DNA of 64,000 nt from PCPOR2b sp965220385 (lineage in GTDB: Bacteria; Poribacteria; WGA-4E; PCPOR2b), in the NCBI GenBank assembly GCA_965220385.1, contig OZ244825.1, positions 6,014,001 to 6,078,000 of the forward strand, read 5' to 3'. A program made the position numbers and the translations under genes. The first letter of the stretch is position 1. The number at the start of each line of letters is the position of its first letter. Of this stretch, positions 16,805 to 24,455 are shown piece after piece. The notes beneath the pieces are model-generated. The model was not told where the DNA came from and searched no databases. It saw nothing but the letters and a program-made list of their open reading frames with translations.

Positions 16805-17947
16805 CTACTGATCTGACAGTGCCTCTAACAAGCGTGCCACGTCCGCGCTCCCGTTGTAGAGATGGGTTGAGATCCGCATTCGACCGAACTCTCCCCAACA
16901 CAGCACTCGCATCTCCGCTAACCGCGTCTGCATCGCTGCTGCATCTTTAATGAGGAAGCAGGTATTCCCTGATCGCGCCGATCGGTTCTGTGGGCTGATA
17001 ACTGTGAACCCCAGCCCCTTGAGTCCGGCACTTACCTGTTCGGACAACGTGCGAGCGTGGTTGGAGATGCGCTCGATTCCAATCGAGAGGAGGACCTCCA
17101 ACGCTTGGTCGAGGTGCATCACTACCATCATTGATGGGTTGCCCGGTTCCAGTCGTTCGGGCATCGGCAGCTCCTCGACCTCCGGTGCGCGCACCGCCGC
17201 TTGGGCGGGCCACACCGCCAGATTGTGCCAGCCGAAACTGGTCGATGCTGTCTGTCCCTCCGCCTTCTCGCTGAGGTACATGGGGGCAACGCCGTGGGTG
17301 GCAAGTAGCCACTTGTAGCTGCTGCTGACGGTTAGATCGGTCAATCCTGCGGGCACATCCACAACGCCTGCAGCGTGGGTGGCATCCACCGCAAAGAGGG
17401 CGTTCCTTTGTTGAAGCCCTTCGGAGAGTTGTTCGATGTTCAGGCATTGTCCCGTATAGAAACTGACCTGACTCACCGCCAAGACCCGCGTCCGTTTGTC
17501 CACCGCATCCAGTAGATCTGTCTCGCCTACAAGCCAATCGCGATGAGGGACCAGTCGCACCTCCACCCCGTGGGCGCGAAGGTCGCGCCAAGCGTAGGCG
17601 ACGGAGGGGAACTCCAAGTTGGTAGTTACCACGTTGTCCCCGTCCCGCCAGTCCAAGCCGCGTGCGAGCCAATTCATCCCCTCCGCTGCTGAGGGCATAA
17701 ACGCGATCCGATCCGATGGCACACGCCACAGTTCACCCATCCTGCTTCTACACCGTTCCCCGCGGGCGTAGATCTCTTCCCGTCCATCGTGTCCCGCGCT
17801 CTTCAAACGGGCGAATTCCGCGTACACCGCTTCCTGTGCTTTCAGCCAAGGGGCTTCACCTCCTGTGCAGAGATGTGTTACGCCTTCCAGTCCTACAAAT
17901 TGGTCGGGCGAGATGAGTGGTTCGATGTGTGTGTCAGAGCGGTTCAT
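16805..17947 (-). CDS. Class-V aminotransferase-fold PLP-dependent enzyme
   Basis: A 380-residue fold-type I PLP enzyme related to cysteine desulfurases and isopenicillin-N epimerases. The cofactor lysine is in 'VSSSYKWLLATHG' (about residue 211), preceded by the Asp-x-x-His of 'AVDATHAAGVVD'. The N-terminal glycine/serine loop 'MPSAAEGMNWLARG' is in place. There is no cysteine in the 'R(S/A)G..CF' loop position expected of a true desulfurase ('SARSGNTCFLI' has one, displaced), so the reaction is left open. AAAGGGGACCC precedes the ATG at 17947. It may be co-transcribed with the ABC permease downstream. Confidence 0.85.
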   Translation of the reverse strand: MNRSDTHIEPLISPDQFVGLEGVTHLCTGGEAPWLKAQEAVYAEFARLKSAGHDGREEIYARGERCRSRMGELWRVPSDRIAFMPSAAEGMNWLARGLDWRDGDNVVTTNLEFPSVAYAWRDLRAHGVEVRLVPHRDWLVGETDLLDAVDKRTRVLAVSQVSFYTGQCLNIEQLSEGLQQRNALFAVDATHAAGVVDVPAGLTDLTVSSSYKWLLATHGVAPMYLSEKAEGQTASTSFGWHNLAVWPAQAAVRAPEVEELPMPERLEPGNPSMMVVMHLDQALEVLLSIGIERISNHARTLSEQVSAGLKGLGFTVISPQNRSARSGNTCFLIKDAAAMQTRLAEMRVLCWGEFGRMRISTHLYNGSADVARLLEALSDQ

Positions 17948-18563
17948 GTGGGTCCCCTTTGCGTCTCATAGCGCTCGCGGATATGGATATATCAAGGTCG
18001 GGATTATAGCAATAGTTCACCCGTAATACAACTGAAAAGTGCTGTCGCGCAGCGCCCGTCCTCCCGATCTGTTTCATTTTAGCGTTGAGGGAATCTTTGG
18101 GGTCTGCTAAAATAGCGCAAGTTGCTAGTGATGTGAAATGTCACGAAACGGGAAAATGGGAACTGAATTGGGCGCTTCACGGCTCGCAGTGGATTGACAA
18201 ATCCACTGTATACCTACTACTCTGTCAGATAAATGCTAATGGTCCTGCTCGTAGTGGATTGACAAATCCACTACACAGATACCTCGCACATTGCGCTATA
18301 GTCCGGGCTTATGGCTTGGATATGTCTATCCAAGCCGAGCTATAAGGACTCCCTCTTCCGCTCGCAGTGGATTTGTCAATCCACTGCATACCTACGAAGA
18401 TGGTTTGGATATGTCTATCCAAGTTGCTTTGAACTCTCGGCGAAGCCGGAGCCGAGCGTAAGGACCCATCTCCCGCTCGCGCTGGATTGACAAATCCAGC
18501 GCAATGTGGACTTTTACTGAAAATTATAGAGCATGAGGAGGGCTTACCCTTTTGGAGAAATAA
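17948..18563. repeat. Left REP array of the RAYT element
   Basis: From about 18107 ('aaaatagcgcaagttgctag') the region carries alternating palindromes: AGTGGATTGACAAATCCACT at 18188-18207 and 18253-18272, its reverse complement at 18366-18385, CTTGGATATGTCTATCCAAG at 18315-18334, a shorter version at 18405-18422, and a variant at 18480-18501 with stem CGCTGGATT/AATCCAGCG. The variant preserves pairing by compensatory changes. 17948-18106 shows no gene. Confidence 0.85.
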
Positions 18564-19121
18564 ATGTCTAATTGGAGACCTAACTTCCGTCCTGGAAATC
18601 TCTACTTTGTCACGACGAAAGCTGTTGACTATGCTCACCTCTTCCAACATGATGTCGTCAAGCGTTTGCTGGTAGATACCCTTGATTGTTTCCATCTTCA
18701 AAAACGGATGCAGCTTTTCTGTTTTGTTATCATGCCGAATCATCTACACTATATTGCACAATGTTCTGCTACCGATCCATTATCCAGCGTTCTCAGGGAC
18801 TTCAAACGACAGACCGCTGATCGACTGATTCGACATTTGAAGGTAGAGAAAAAACAAACTGTGCTTCATAAACTTCAGGCAAAAGTGAAACGACGCGAAA
18901 AGCAGACTTATAAAATCTGGGAAGACGGATACAATGCCAAAGACGTAGTATCTGAAACTTTCTTGCTCCAGAAAATGGAGTATATTCACAATAATCCGTG
19001 CCAACCACATTGGGGGTTAAGTAAACGCCCCGAAAATTATATCTGGTCAAGTGCTGGCTTTTATCTTACCAATTCACCGTGTATTATTCCGATTGATGAT
19101 GTACGCAAACTGCTCAGGTAA
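18564..19121 (+). CDS. REP-associated tyrosine transposase (RAYT, Y1/HUH superfamily)
   Basis: A 185-residue IS200/IS605-superfamily Y1 single-strand transposase. The HUH pair is in 'VIMPNHLHYIAQC' (about residue 55) and the nucleophilic tyrosine in 'LLQKMEYIHNNPCQP' (about residue 140), a spacing and context typical of RAYTs. The C-terminal 'YIWSSAGFY' is also RAYT-like. The enzyme would recognise and cleave the palindromes that surround it, in the cytoplasm on single-stranded DNA. The ATG at 18564 has GGAG seven bases upstream. The frame and all catalytic residues are intact, so it may be active. The immediate flanks contain at least twelve cognate hairpins. Confidence 0.93.
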   Translation: MSNWRPNFRPGNLYFVTTKAVDYAHLFQHDVVKRLLVDTLDCFHLQKRMQLFCFVIMPNHLHYIAQCSATDPLSSVLRDFKRQTADRLIRHLKVEKKQTVLHKLQAKVKRREKQTYKIWEDGYNAKDVVSETFLLQKMEYIHNNPCQPHWGLSKRPENYIWSSAGFYLTNSPCIIPIDDVRKLLR

Positions 19122-19626
19122 CGCGATAATGGCTTGGATATGTCTATCCAAGCCGAGCTATAAGGACTCCCTCTCCCGCTCGCAAGTGATGTGAAATGTC
19201 GCAAAGCGGAAGCATGAAAACGAAATCGAGTTCCTCACTGCTCGCAGTGGATTGACAAATCTACTACACAGATACCTCGCACCTTGCGCTATAGTCCGGG
19301 CTTATGGCTTGGATATGTCTATCCAAGCCGAGCTATAAGGACTCCCTCTTCCGCTCGCAAGTGATGTGAAATGTCGCAAAGCGGAAGCATGAAAACGAAA
19401 TCGAGTTCCTCACTGCTCGTAGTGGATTGACAAATCCACTACACAGATGCCTCGCACCTTGCGCTATAGTCCGGGCTTATGGCTTGGATATGTCTATCCA
19501 AGCCGAGCGTAAGGACCCATCTCCCGCTCGCGCTGGATTGACAAATCCACTGCATACCTACGAAGATGGTTTGGATATGTCTATCCAAGCCGAGCAGACT
19601 GGACAACTAACAACCTGCGTTAAAAT
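19122..19626. repeat. Right REP array with two 175-bp tandem units
   Basis: Palindromes of the TGTC-loop type are at 19133-19152, 19308-19327, 19493-19512 and 19571-19588, and of the GACA-loop type at 19246-19265 (one mismatch), 19421-19440 and 19532-19551 (chimeric stem). The block starting 'cactgctcg' recurs at 19236 and 19411 (175 bp). Segments are nearly identical to the left array, for example 'cttgcgctatagtccgggct'. No other gene lies here. Confidence 0.85.
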
Positions 19627-19644
19627 ATGAAAGAGGTCCATGAT

Positions 19645-20568
19645 ATGCAATCCTTCTCCATTGAAAGCGATGCGATTTCGCTGCCGCGCGGGGCGTGGGC
19701 AAAAGCACATCGGCTAAACATAGGTTGGCATGGGAGGCACATTGCGGCGCTGAGTCAGGGCGAATATCGCGCCTATCTGTTCCCCGTGTACACCCCGGCG
19801 GGATTCGCCGTGACCTCTGAGTGTCCGATAGATCACCCGCACCACAACTCGCTTTGGATCGGTGCCGATCATTTCCACTGCCACCTGCCCTTTTCGACGA
19901 ACGCCTATGAGGAAGCGACCTATAACTTCTACGTCAACGATACCTTTCAGGGGCGCGCACCGGGTCATATCGTCAGTGTTTCGGTGGAGGAGACCGAGGT
20001 GTCGGAAACCCATCTCCGACTCATACAAACGCTCAACTGGCAAGGTCCGTCCGAATGGGGCGCGCCGCAGGGGCGGATCCTCGCGGTTGAAACCCGGACC
20101 ATCGATATCTATCCCGGCGAGACAGCGAACCTCATCGACATCCGCTCCCAACTGAGTCCAACCGATTGGGATATCAAAATCGGACCGACGCGGCACGCCT
20201 ATTTCGGCGTTCGTATGGTCGAATCACTGCGTGCTACCGCCGGCGCAACCCTCATCGACTCTGAAGGGCGTTCCGGGGGCGCGGCGATAAGCGGTGAGAT
20301 CTCCGATTGGGTGGACTGTTCAGGACAGGTTGCTGCGGACGGGTATGCGGGTGTCGCGCTGTTCCGGTATCCTTCTACAGTTAGCGCGTCTTGGTATATC
20401 GCGGATTGGGGGACGATGGCGGTGAATCCGTTTGCGCAGGAGGGGCGAATGATCCAACACGGCGAGGTGCTCGATTTGGCGGTACGGGTCGTCGTCCACG
20501 ATGGGGACGCAGAGACGGCGGGGATTGAGACATTGTATCAACGCTTCATCCAAGAGTTCCAAAGCTAG
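19645..20568 (+). CDS. PmoA-like (DUF6807) family protein
   Basis: A 307-residue protein annotated in many genomes as 'PmoA family'; the fold is a galactose-mutarotase/beta-sandwich type and not a methane monooxygenase. The diagnostic His-rich segment 'CPIDHPHHNSLWIGADHFHC' lies near residue 60, with a conserved 'IKIGPTRHAYFGVRMV' near 180. The family often sits among sugar and polyol catabolic genes, but the reaction is unknown. I choose the ATG at 19645, which has AGAGGT eight bases upstream; an ATG at 19627 lies in the end of the RAYT element and has no ribosome-binding site. No signal peptide is visible. Confidence 0.82.
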   Translation: MQSFSIESDAISLPRGAWAKAHRLNIGWHGRHIAALSQGEYRAYLFPVYTPAGFAVTSECPIDHPHHNSLWIGADHFHCHLPFSTNAYEEATYNFYVNDTFQGRAPGHIVSVSVEETEVSETHLRLIQTLNWQGPSEWGAPQGRILAVETRTIDIYPGETANLIDIRSQLSPTDWDIKIGPTRHAYFGVRMVESLRATAGATLIDSEGRSGGAAISGEISDWVDCSGQVAADGYAGVALFRYPSTVSASWYIADWGTMAVNPFAQEGRMIQHGEVLDLAVRVVVHDGDAETAGIETLYQRFIQEFQS

Positions 20569-20587
20569 CGAAAGAGGAAAGTAAAGC

Positions 20588-20893
20588 CTAACGCTGCTGG
20601 GCTTCCATATACGCCCGCAAGACTGCGTTCATGCGTGTCTGATAGCCGCTTCCGTGAGATTTGAACCACTCTAAAACATCGCTATCTACGCGCAAAGATA
20701 TGGCGCGCTTTGGTTGTGGTATCACGACCTTAGCATTTGCCCAAAATGCCTCGTCCGTTGGCTGGGCGTCCGCATCTGATGCGGCGGCGGCTTCAATCTC
20801 GGACTCAGTCATATTTTTGATATGTTCCCAATCTGTCTGTGAATCCTTGGGGAGGTTATTTAAGGAATATTTCAAGGTATTTTTTTCTTTCAC
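20588..20893 (-). CDS. brnA: BrnA-family antitoxin
   Basis: A 101-residue antitoxin of the BrnA (BrnA_antitoxin) family. The N-terminal half is a flexible acidic segment with 'WEHIKNMTESEIEAA'. The C-terminal half 'PKRAISLRVDSDVLEWFKSHG' followed by 'YQTRMNAVLRAYMEAQQR' is the ribbon-helix-helix DNA-binding part that represses its own promoter. The start is a GTG at 20893 with a strong AAGGAGG upstream, and that ribosome-binding site lies inside the preceding brnT frame, the usual BrnTA arrangement. The partner toxin gene is internally deleted, so the antitoxin probably survives alone as a repressor. Confidence 0.85.
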   Translation of the reverse strand: MKEKNTLKYSLNNLPKDSQTDWEHIKNMTESEIEAAAASDADAQPTDEAFWANAKVVIPQPKRAISLRVDSDVLEWFKSHGSGYQTRMNAVLRAYMEAQQR

Positions 20894-20963
20894 GGCGATT
20901 TGCCCTCCTTGCTGAGATAATACGCCAAATGCTGTCTCGAATCGTATCCCATTCAAACTCCAT
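20856..20963 (-). pseudogene. brnT: brnT toxin remnant with internal in-frame deletion
   Basis: A 35-codon frame begins MEFEWD, the canonical BrnT N-terminus, and jumps directly to 'WRIISARRANRRERKKY', the canonical BrnT C-terminus. BrnT toxins are normally about 90 residues, so some 50 residues including the central beta-sheet are missing. It overlaps brnA as an intact brnT would. The ATG at 20963 lies only a few bases beyond the expected transcription start, so the message would be almost leaderless. RNase activity is not expected from this fragment. Confidence 0.75.
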
Positions 20964-20972
20964 GACATATAT

Positions 20973-21001
20973 AGTATACATTCTGTATATACAAATGTCA
21001 A
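20973..21001 (-). promoter_or_regulatory. brnTA promoter with embedded inverted repeat
   Basis: On the minus strand a consensus -35 TTGACA (20996-21001) is followed after 17 bp by TATACT (20973-20978). The spacer contains GTATATAC and GTATAC in near-palindromic arrangement, fitting an operator for the BrnA ribbon-helix-helix repressor. Autoregulation is known for BrnTA; its operation here is inferred. Confidence 0.7.
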
Positions 21002-21054
21002 TAGTATGCTAATGCAATGCAAAAAACGCGGACGAGTAGCTTTGCACTTTTTTA

Positions 21055-21083
21055 TTGACGCATCGGCATATTTTGACTACAAT
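21055..21083 (+). promoter_or_regulatory. Sigma70 promoter of the transaldolase-family gene
   Basis: TTGACG (21055-21060), a 17-bp spacer and TACAAT (21078-21083), giving a start near 21090 and a leader of about 100 bp ahead of the ATG at 21188. Confidence 0.65.
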
Positions 21084-21187
21084 CTTTGGAGCAATTCTTT
21101 TCTTTTTTATCCCTGCAGCTATCGTCTAATCTCTTACGTCAAACGAACGTTACCTGAGCATTTATCCACACAAGGAGGATATTGATT

Positions 21188-21919
21188 ATGGGAGCAAATG
21201 GAGCTGTACCGAAAGCCCGTTCTGAAGGTCGGGGACCGACCATCTGGCTCGCTGGCACCCCCGACGAGTTGGAACCGATGATGTCGCTGGGTATTGCCGG
21301 CATTGTTACTAATACCGTCGTGCTTAATCAGTACGCCAAGGAGTACGGTTCAGCCATCGACCTAATCAAAGCGTATCTCGACATAACCGACAAACCTGTG
21401 GTCATGGAGATCGATGGTCACACGGTCGAGGAACTGCTCGCGGTCGGAAAGGTTTTTAGTGATCTGTCGGATCAGATTATCCTGAAAATTCCGTGCACGT
21501 TCAACGCGCTCAAAGCCTTCAGCGTCCTGAAAGCGGAGGGGGTCGAGACCTTCTGCACAACGGTTTTCTCCTTGACCCAAGCGGCTGCGGTGGCGCAAGC
21601 CGGTGTTGACCACATCCTGCCGTTCTGCGATCCGGTCAAGGCGGTGGGCGGCGATCCGACCCAACTGATCCGTGAATGTGCGCAGATGTTCAGCGGCTGG
21701 GAACACCGGCCCTTTATCATGGCGGCACTCGTCCGCTCGGTGGAGACCGCCCACGCTGCCTTCCGCGACGGTGCAGACGAGCTTGTCACCATGTCCACGG
21801 TCTACCGTGAGATGATGGACAGTCCGCTCACCGAGCAGTGGAACAAAACCTTCTTGGACGAGTGGGTCGATATGCACGAGAATGGATTGCTTGAGGGTGT
21901 GCCGGTCACGCTCCATTGA
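21188..21919 (+). CDS. Transaldolase / fructose-6-phosphate aldolase family protein
   Basis: A 243-residue class-I aldolase-type (beta/alpha)8 barrel. The Schiff-base lysine is recognisable in 'DQIILKIPCTFNAL' (about residue 99), and 'GVETFCTTVFSLTQAAAVAQAG' followed by 'ILPFCDPV' matches the small TalC/Fsa-type transaldolases. The opening 'IWLAGTPDELEPMMSLGIAGIVTN' aligns with the usual 'DTANLEEIK...GVTTN'. It would catalyse reversible aldol chemistry on C3-C7 sugar phosphates; whether it is transaldolase or aldolase is open. The ATG at 21188 follows AAGGAGG. A promoter and a terminator bracket it, so it is a single-gene unit. Confidence 0.82.
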   Translation: MGANGAVPKARSEGRGPTIWLAGTPDELEPMMSLGIAGIVTNTVVLNQYAKEYGSAIDLIKAYLDITDKPVVMEIDGHTVEELLAVGKVFSDLSDQIILKIPCTFNALKAFSVLKAEGVETFCTTVFSLTQAAAVAQAGVDHILPFCDPVKAVGGDPTQLIRECAQMFSGWEHRPFIMAALVRSVETAHAAFRDGADELVTMSTVYREMMDSPLTEQWNKTFLDEWVDMHENGLLEGVPVTLH

Positions 21920-21986
21920 AGTGCACTCCTTCTTCCTATCAATGATGATAAAAATGCTTGAGGGATTTTCCTGCCTCGACACATGA

Positions 21987-22016
21987 GACGAATGGTTCAA
22001 TCCATTCGTCTTTTTT
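21987..22016 (+). terminator. Rho-independent terminator of the transaldolase-family gene
   Basis: Perfect 9-bp stem GACGAATGG / CCATTCGTC with a 6-nt loop, followed by six T residues, 67 bp after the stop codon. Confidence 0.92.
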
Positions 22017-22018
22017 AT

Positions 22019-22260
22019 TTTAACCTAAGTCGCTAGTTATAAGAAAACGGTTCAAACCGGGCGAATAAACGCTAAAGTCACCCCATCACCGCCCCGATAA
22101 ATCCCCGATAAGATCGGGACAGGCGGGATTCAAAGCAACTCTCAGTGGATTGACAAATCCACTGCATATTTACAAAGATGGCTCCGTTCCGAGAGTCCGA
22201 GACTTGGATATGCCTATCCAAGCCGAGCGGGTGTGACAACTAGCAACCTGCGTTATTTTA
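22019..22260. mobile_element. Short REP-pair element, copy 2 (non-autonomous)
   Basis: Ends AACCTAAGTCGCTAGTTAT (left) and AACGCAGGTTGCTAGTTGT (complement of right) match 14 of 19. Palindromes lie at 22144-22163 (perfect, loop GACA) and 22203-22222 (loop TGCC, one change), again 39 bp apart as in copy 1. The core also carries a 'ccccgataaatccccgataagatcgggac' segment. It inserted just downstream of a terminator. Confidence 0.7.
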
Positions 22261-22741
22261 GTGAATTATAAATAGAGTTACGCAGTTCAGCTTGTAGTAG
22301 CGCATTTCTTAATCCCGATTTATCGGGGATTCATTGCGCGTCCTGACGGACGATAAATCGCCCTACTACAAACCTAAGACTTTACTGTAGTTGCCCGATT
22401 CATCGGGCGTTGAAAATTGTGTCCTATGGTAACGAATCGCTGAGCTACAAAACTTTGAGTGTTCAAGTGTGTAAGTTCTAATAAAAACAGATAGACACTT
22501 TCGCTCCTCATGTTTGGTAGGCGCTGTTTCTAACTGCGCTTATTCGGTGCGGTTAGAAACCGCACCTACCGGTGTGCTAACCCAGATTTTTCTAACCCCA
22601 GTAGTCGAGGTTTGCTCACCGCGCCGATTGGCAGTGTCTAAGTAATTCTAAAATCTACCATAATTTCGCAGAATCATAAAAAAGTGCTAGAAAAAATCGC
22701 AGAACGGTGTTTTATAAAGTGTAAGGGAGGAATCAAGAACA
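22261..22741. repeat. Mixed intergenic repeats upstream of the sigma-PurC gene
   Basis: The stretch holds CCCGATTTATCGGG-type palindromes (22314-22328, 22393-22406), a 'ggtaggcgctg...gcggttagaaaccgcacctacc' unit (22515-22572) and a MITE right end ('gtgtctaagtaattctaaaatctaccata', 22637-22665). No gene is visible. GGGAGG at 22725-22730 serves the sigma frame. Confidence 0.6.
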
Positions 22742-24211
22742 GTGGCTAACGAGAAGGTACTCATTTCCCGCGCCCAATCTGGAGATGAAGGGGCATTTGC
22801 TGACCTGATGCGGGAGTACTATGCCTTCGTTTATGCGATTGTCATTGAGATTGTGAACAATCCCCACGACGCCGAGGAAGTGGTCCAAGACACCTTTCTG
22901 AACGCCTATCGCGGTTTGGCTCAGTATGAGGAGCAGACCAAATTCAGAAGTTGGCTGGCAACCATTGCGCGAAATCGTGCACTGAATTGGTTGCGAGCGC
23001 AGAGAATGGATACCGTATCCATCAACGAAGTGGAGGAACGCGCACTTCAGACCCCAAATACGCTCGACGACCAGTTGATACGCGACGAACAGCGGGAACT
23101 CATTCGTCGTGCAATGGAGACACTTTCGCAAAAGGATAGGGAGATTGCTCACTCATACTACCTCGATGGTGCAAGCTACGACGAATTGACAAGGACGCAC
23201 GGACTGTCATACAAGGCGATTGCGTTTCGATTGTCGCGTGCGAAGCAGAGACTCACCAAACGGTTGCAATACCTGCTCACTGGTTTATCTGTTCCTCCTG
23301 CAACGACACTCAAACAGATCTACTCAGGAGGATTCACCGCTATGAAAATTGGAACAGTTCCCAAAATCACTGCCAAAGTCCGAGACCTCTATGACCTCGG
23401 CGACCAATTATTAATTATCTCAACGGACCGGATCTCGGCGTTTGATGTTGTGCTGCCGAATGGGATTCCATACAAAGGGCAAATCCTGACTGGACTCTCC
23501 GAGTTCTGGTTCGATTACACAAAATCAATTGTCGATAATCATATCATCACGACTGATGTTTCACAGTATCCTGACGTGCTGCAGGCTGATGCAGAAGTGC
23601 TTGAAGGGCGGTCAATGCTTGTACGGAAAGCAAATCGAATCGATATCGAATGCGTCGTGCGGGCATACATCGCGGGCACCGCGTGGGCGGAATATAAAGA
23701 GGCTGGAACGGTATGCGGCGAAAAGCTGCCGGCAGGACTAACCGAATCAGAGCGGTTGCCAGAGCTTATCTTCACGCCTTCCACGAAAGCGGAGCAGGGC
23801 GAGCATGATGAGAACATCTCAATCGCAGAGATGGAGGAGATGATTGGAAAGGCTTTGTCAGATAAAATTATCCAAACCAGTTTTGCGCTGTTTGAAGCCG
23901 CGAGCGAGCATGCCGAAAAGTCCGGAATCATCCTCTGCGACACCAAGTTTGAGTTTGGGGAGATTGATGGTCAACTGATTCTCATTGACGAGGTCTTTAC
24001 CCCGGATTCATCTCGCTTCTGGCGCAAGGACGAATATAAGCCCGGCACCTCGCCACCCAGCTTTGACAAACAGTATGTCCGTGACTATCTGAGTGATGTC
24101 GGCTGGAACAAAGAGCCACCAGCCCCTGAATTGCCAGCAGAGGTCATCCGCCAAACCAGCGAAAAATATCTGGAGGCGTATCGCCTGATTATTGGTCAAG
24201 AGTTATTGTAA
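22742..24211 (+). CDS. purC: ECF sigma factor - SAICAR synthase (PurC) in-frame fusion
   Basis: One uninterrupted 489-codon frame. Residues about 8-95 are sigma region 2 ('DAEEVVQDTFLNAYRGL', 'FRSWLATIARNRALNWLR'). Residues about 115-175 are sigma region 4 ('LSQKDREIAHSYYLDGASYD' and a helix-turn-helix ending 'AFRLSRAKQRLTKRL'). A linker 'TTLKQIYSGGFTAMKIG' leads into a complete SAICAR synthase from about residue 212 ('AKVRDLYDLGDQLLIISTDR', 'SFDKQYVRDYL', 'EPPAPELP'). PurC joins CAIR and aspartate in purine synthesis. GTG at 22742 has GGGAGG upstream. Inside the frame, AGGAGG (23326-23331) precedes an ATG at 23342 (codon 201) by 10 bases, so PurC may also be made alone. No anti-sigma gene follows. 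Confidence 0.88.
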   Translation: MANEKVLISRAQSGDEGAFADLMREYYAFVYAIVIEIVNNPHDAEEVVQDTFLNAYRGLAQYEEQTKFRSWLATIARNRALNWLRAQRMDTVSINEVEERALQTPNTLDDQLIRDEQRELIRRAMETLSQKDREIAHSYYLDGASYDELTRTHGLSYKAIAFRLSRAKQRLTKRLQYLLTGLSVPPATTLKQIYSGGFTAMKIGTVPKITAKVRDLYDLGDQLLIISTDRISAFDVVLPNGIPYKGQILTGLSEFWFDYTKSIVDNHIITTDVSQYPDVLQADAEVLEGRSMLVRKANRIDIECVVRAYIAGTAWAEYKEAGTVCGEKLPAGLTESERLPELIFTPSTKAEQGEHDENISIAEMEEMIGKALSDKIIQTSFALFEAASEHAEKSGIILCDTKFEFGEIDGQLILIDEVFTPDSSRFWRKDEYKPGTSPPSFDKQYVRDYLSDVGWNKEPPAPELPAEVIRQTSEKYLEAYRLIIGQELL

Positions 24212-24288
24212 AGGTTGGGCTGTGACGATAGACACCTGTTGATGTACTCCCAAACCTAAAGGATTGGGAGTCTCACCCATTTCAATAG

Positions 24289-24320
24289 GAATGGAATTGT
24301 GCTATCCATTCGCCTTTTTT
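24289..24320 (+). terminator. Rho-independent terminator after the sigma-purC gene
   Basis: Stem GAATGGA / TCCATTC with a 9-nt loop, then GCC and six T residues. A second hairpin, CTCCCAA-N10-TTGGGAG, lies just upstream at 24247-24270 and may be part of the 3' UTR. Confidence 0.75.
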
Positions 24321-24455
24321 GTTGATTGTCTCCGAAAAGATTGGTAAGATAACCCAAGTGGCTACCTTTGAAGATGTTCCTGCTATCTATAGTGAATATC
24401 TTCTTATTCAACAGGTTCTTGCTAAACTTTACGGTTAATGACGGAGGCATACGAA

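Larger units (their letters stand above)
18107..19627 (+). mobile_element. RAYT-REP composite element (about 1.5 kb)
   Basis: A REP-associated tyrosine transposase gene is flanked on both sides by its paired palindromes. The outer ends are related in inverted orientation (left AGCGCAAGTTGCTAGTGAT, right-end complement AACGCAGGTTGTTAGTTGT, 14 of 19) and match the ends of the short copies at 15434 and 22019. This makes it a candidate complete element of which the short copies are transposase-less derivatives. The right flank contains two tandem 175-bp units. Confidence 0.7.

Noticed and set aside
18107..19627. CRISPR-like regular palindromes
   Set aside because: Two alternating hairpin types and a RAYT gene identify them as REP/BIME repeats.
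23539..23946. Minus-strand frame inside purC
   Set aside because: Antisense shadow of a conserved enzyme.
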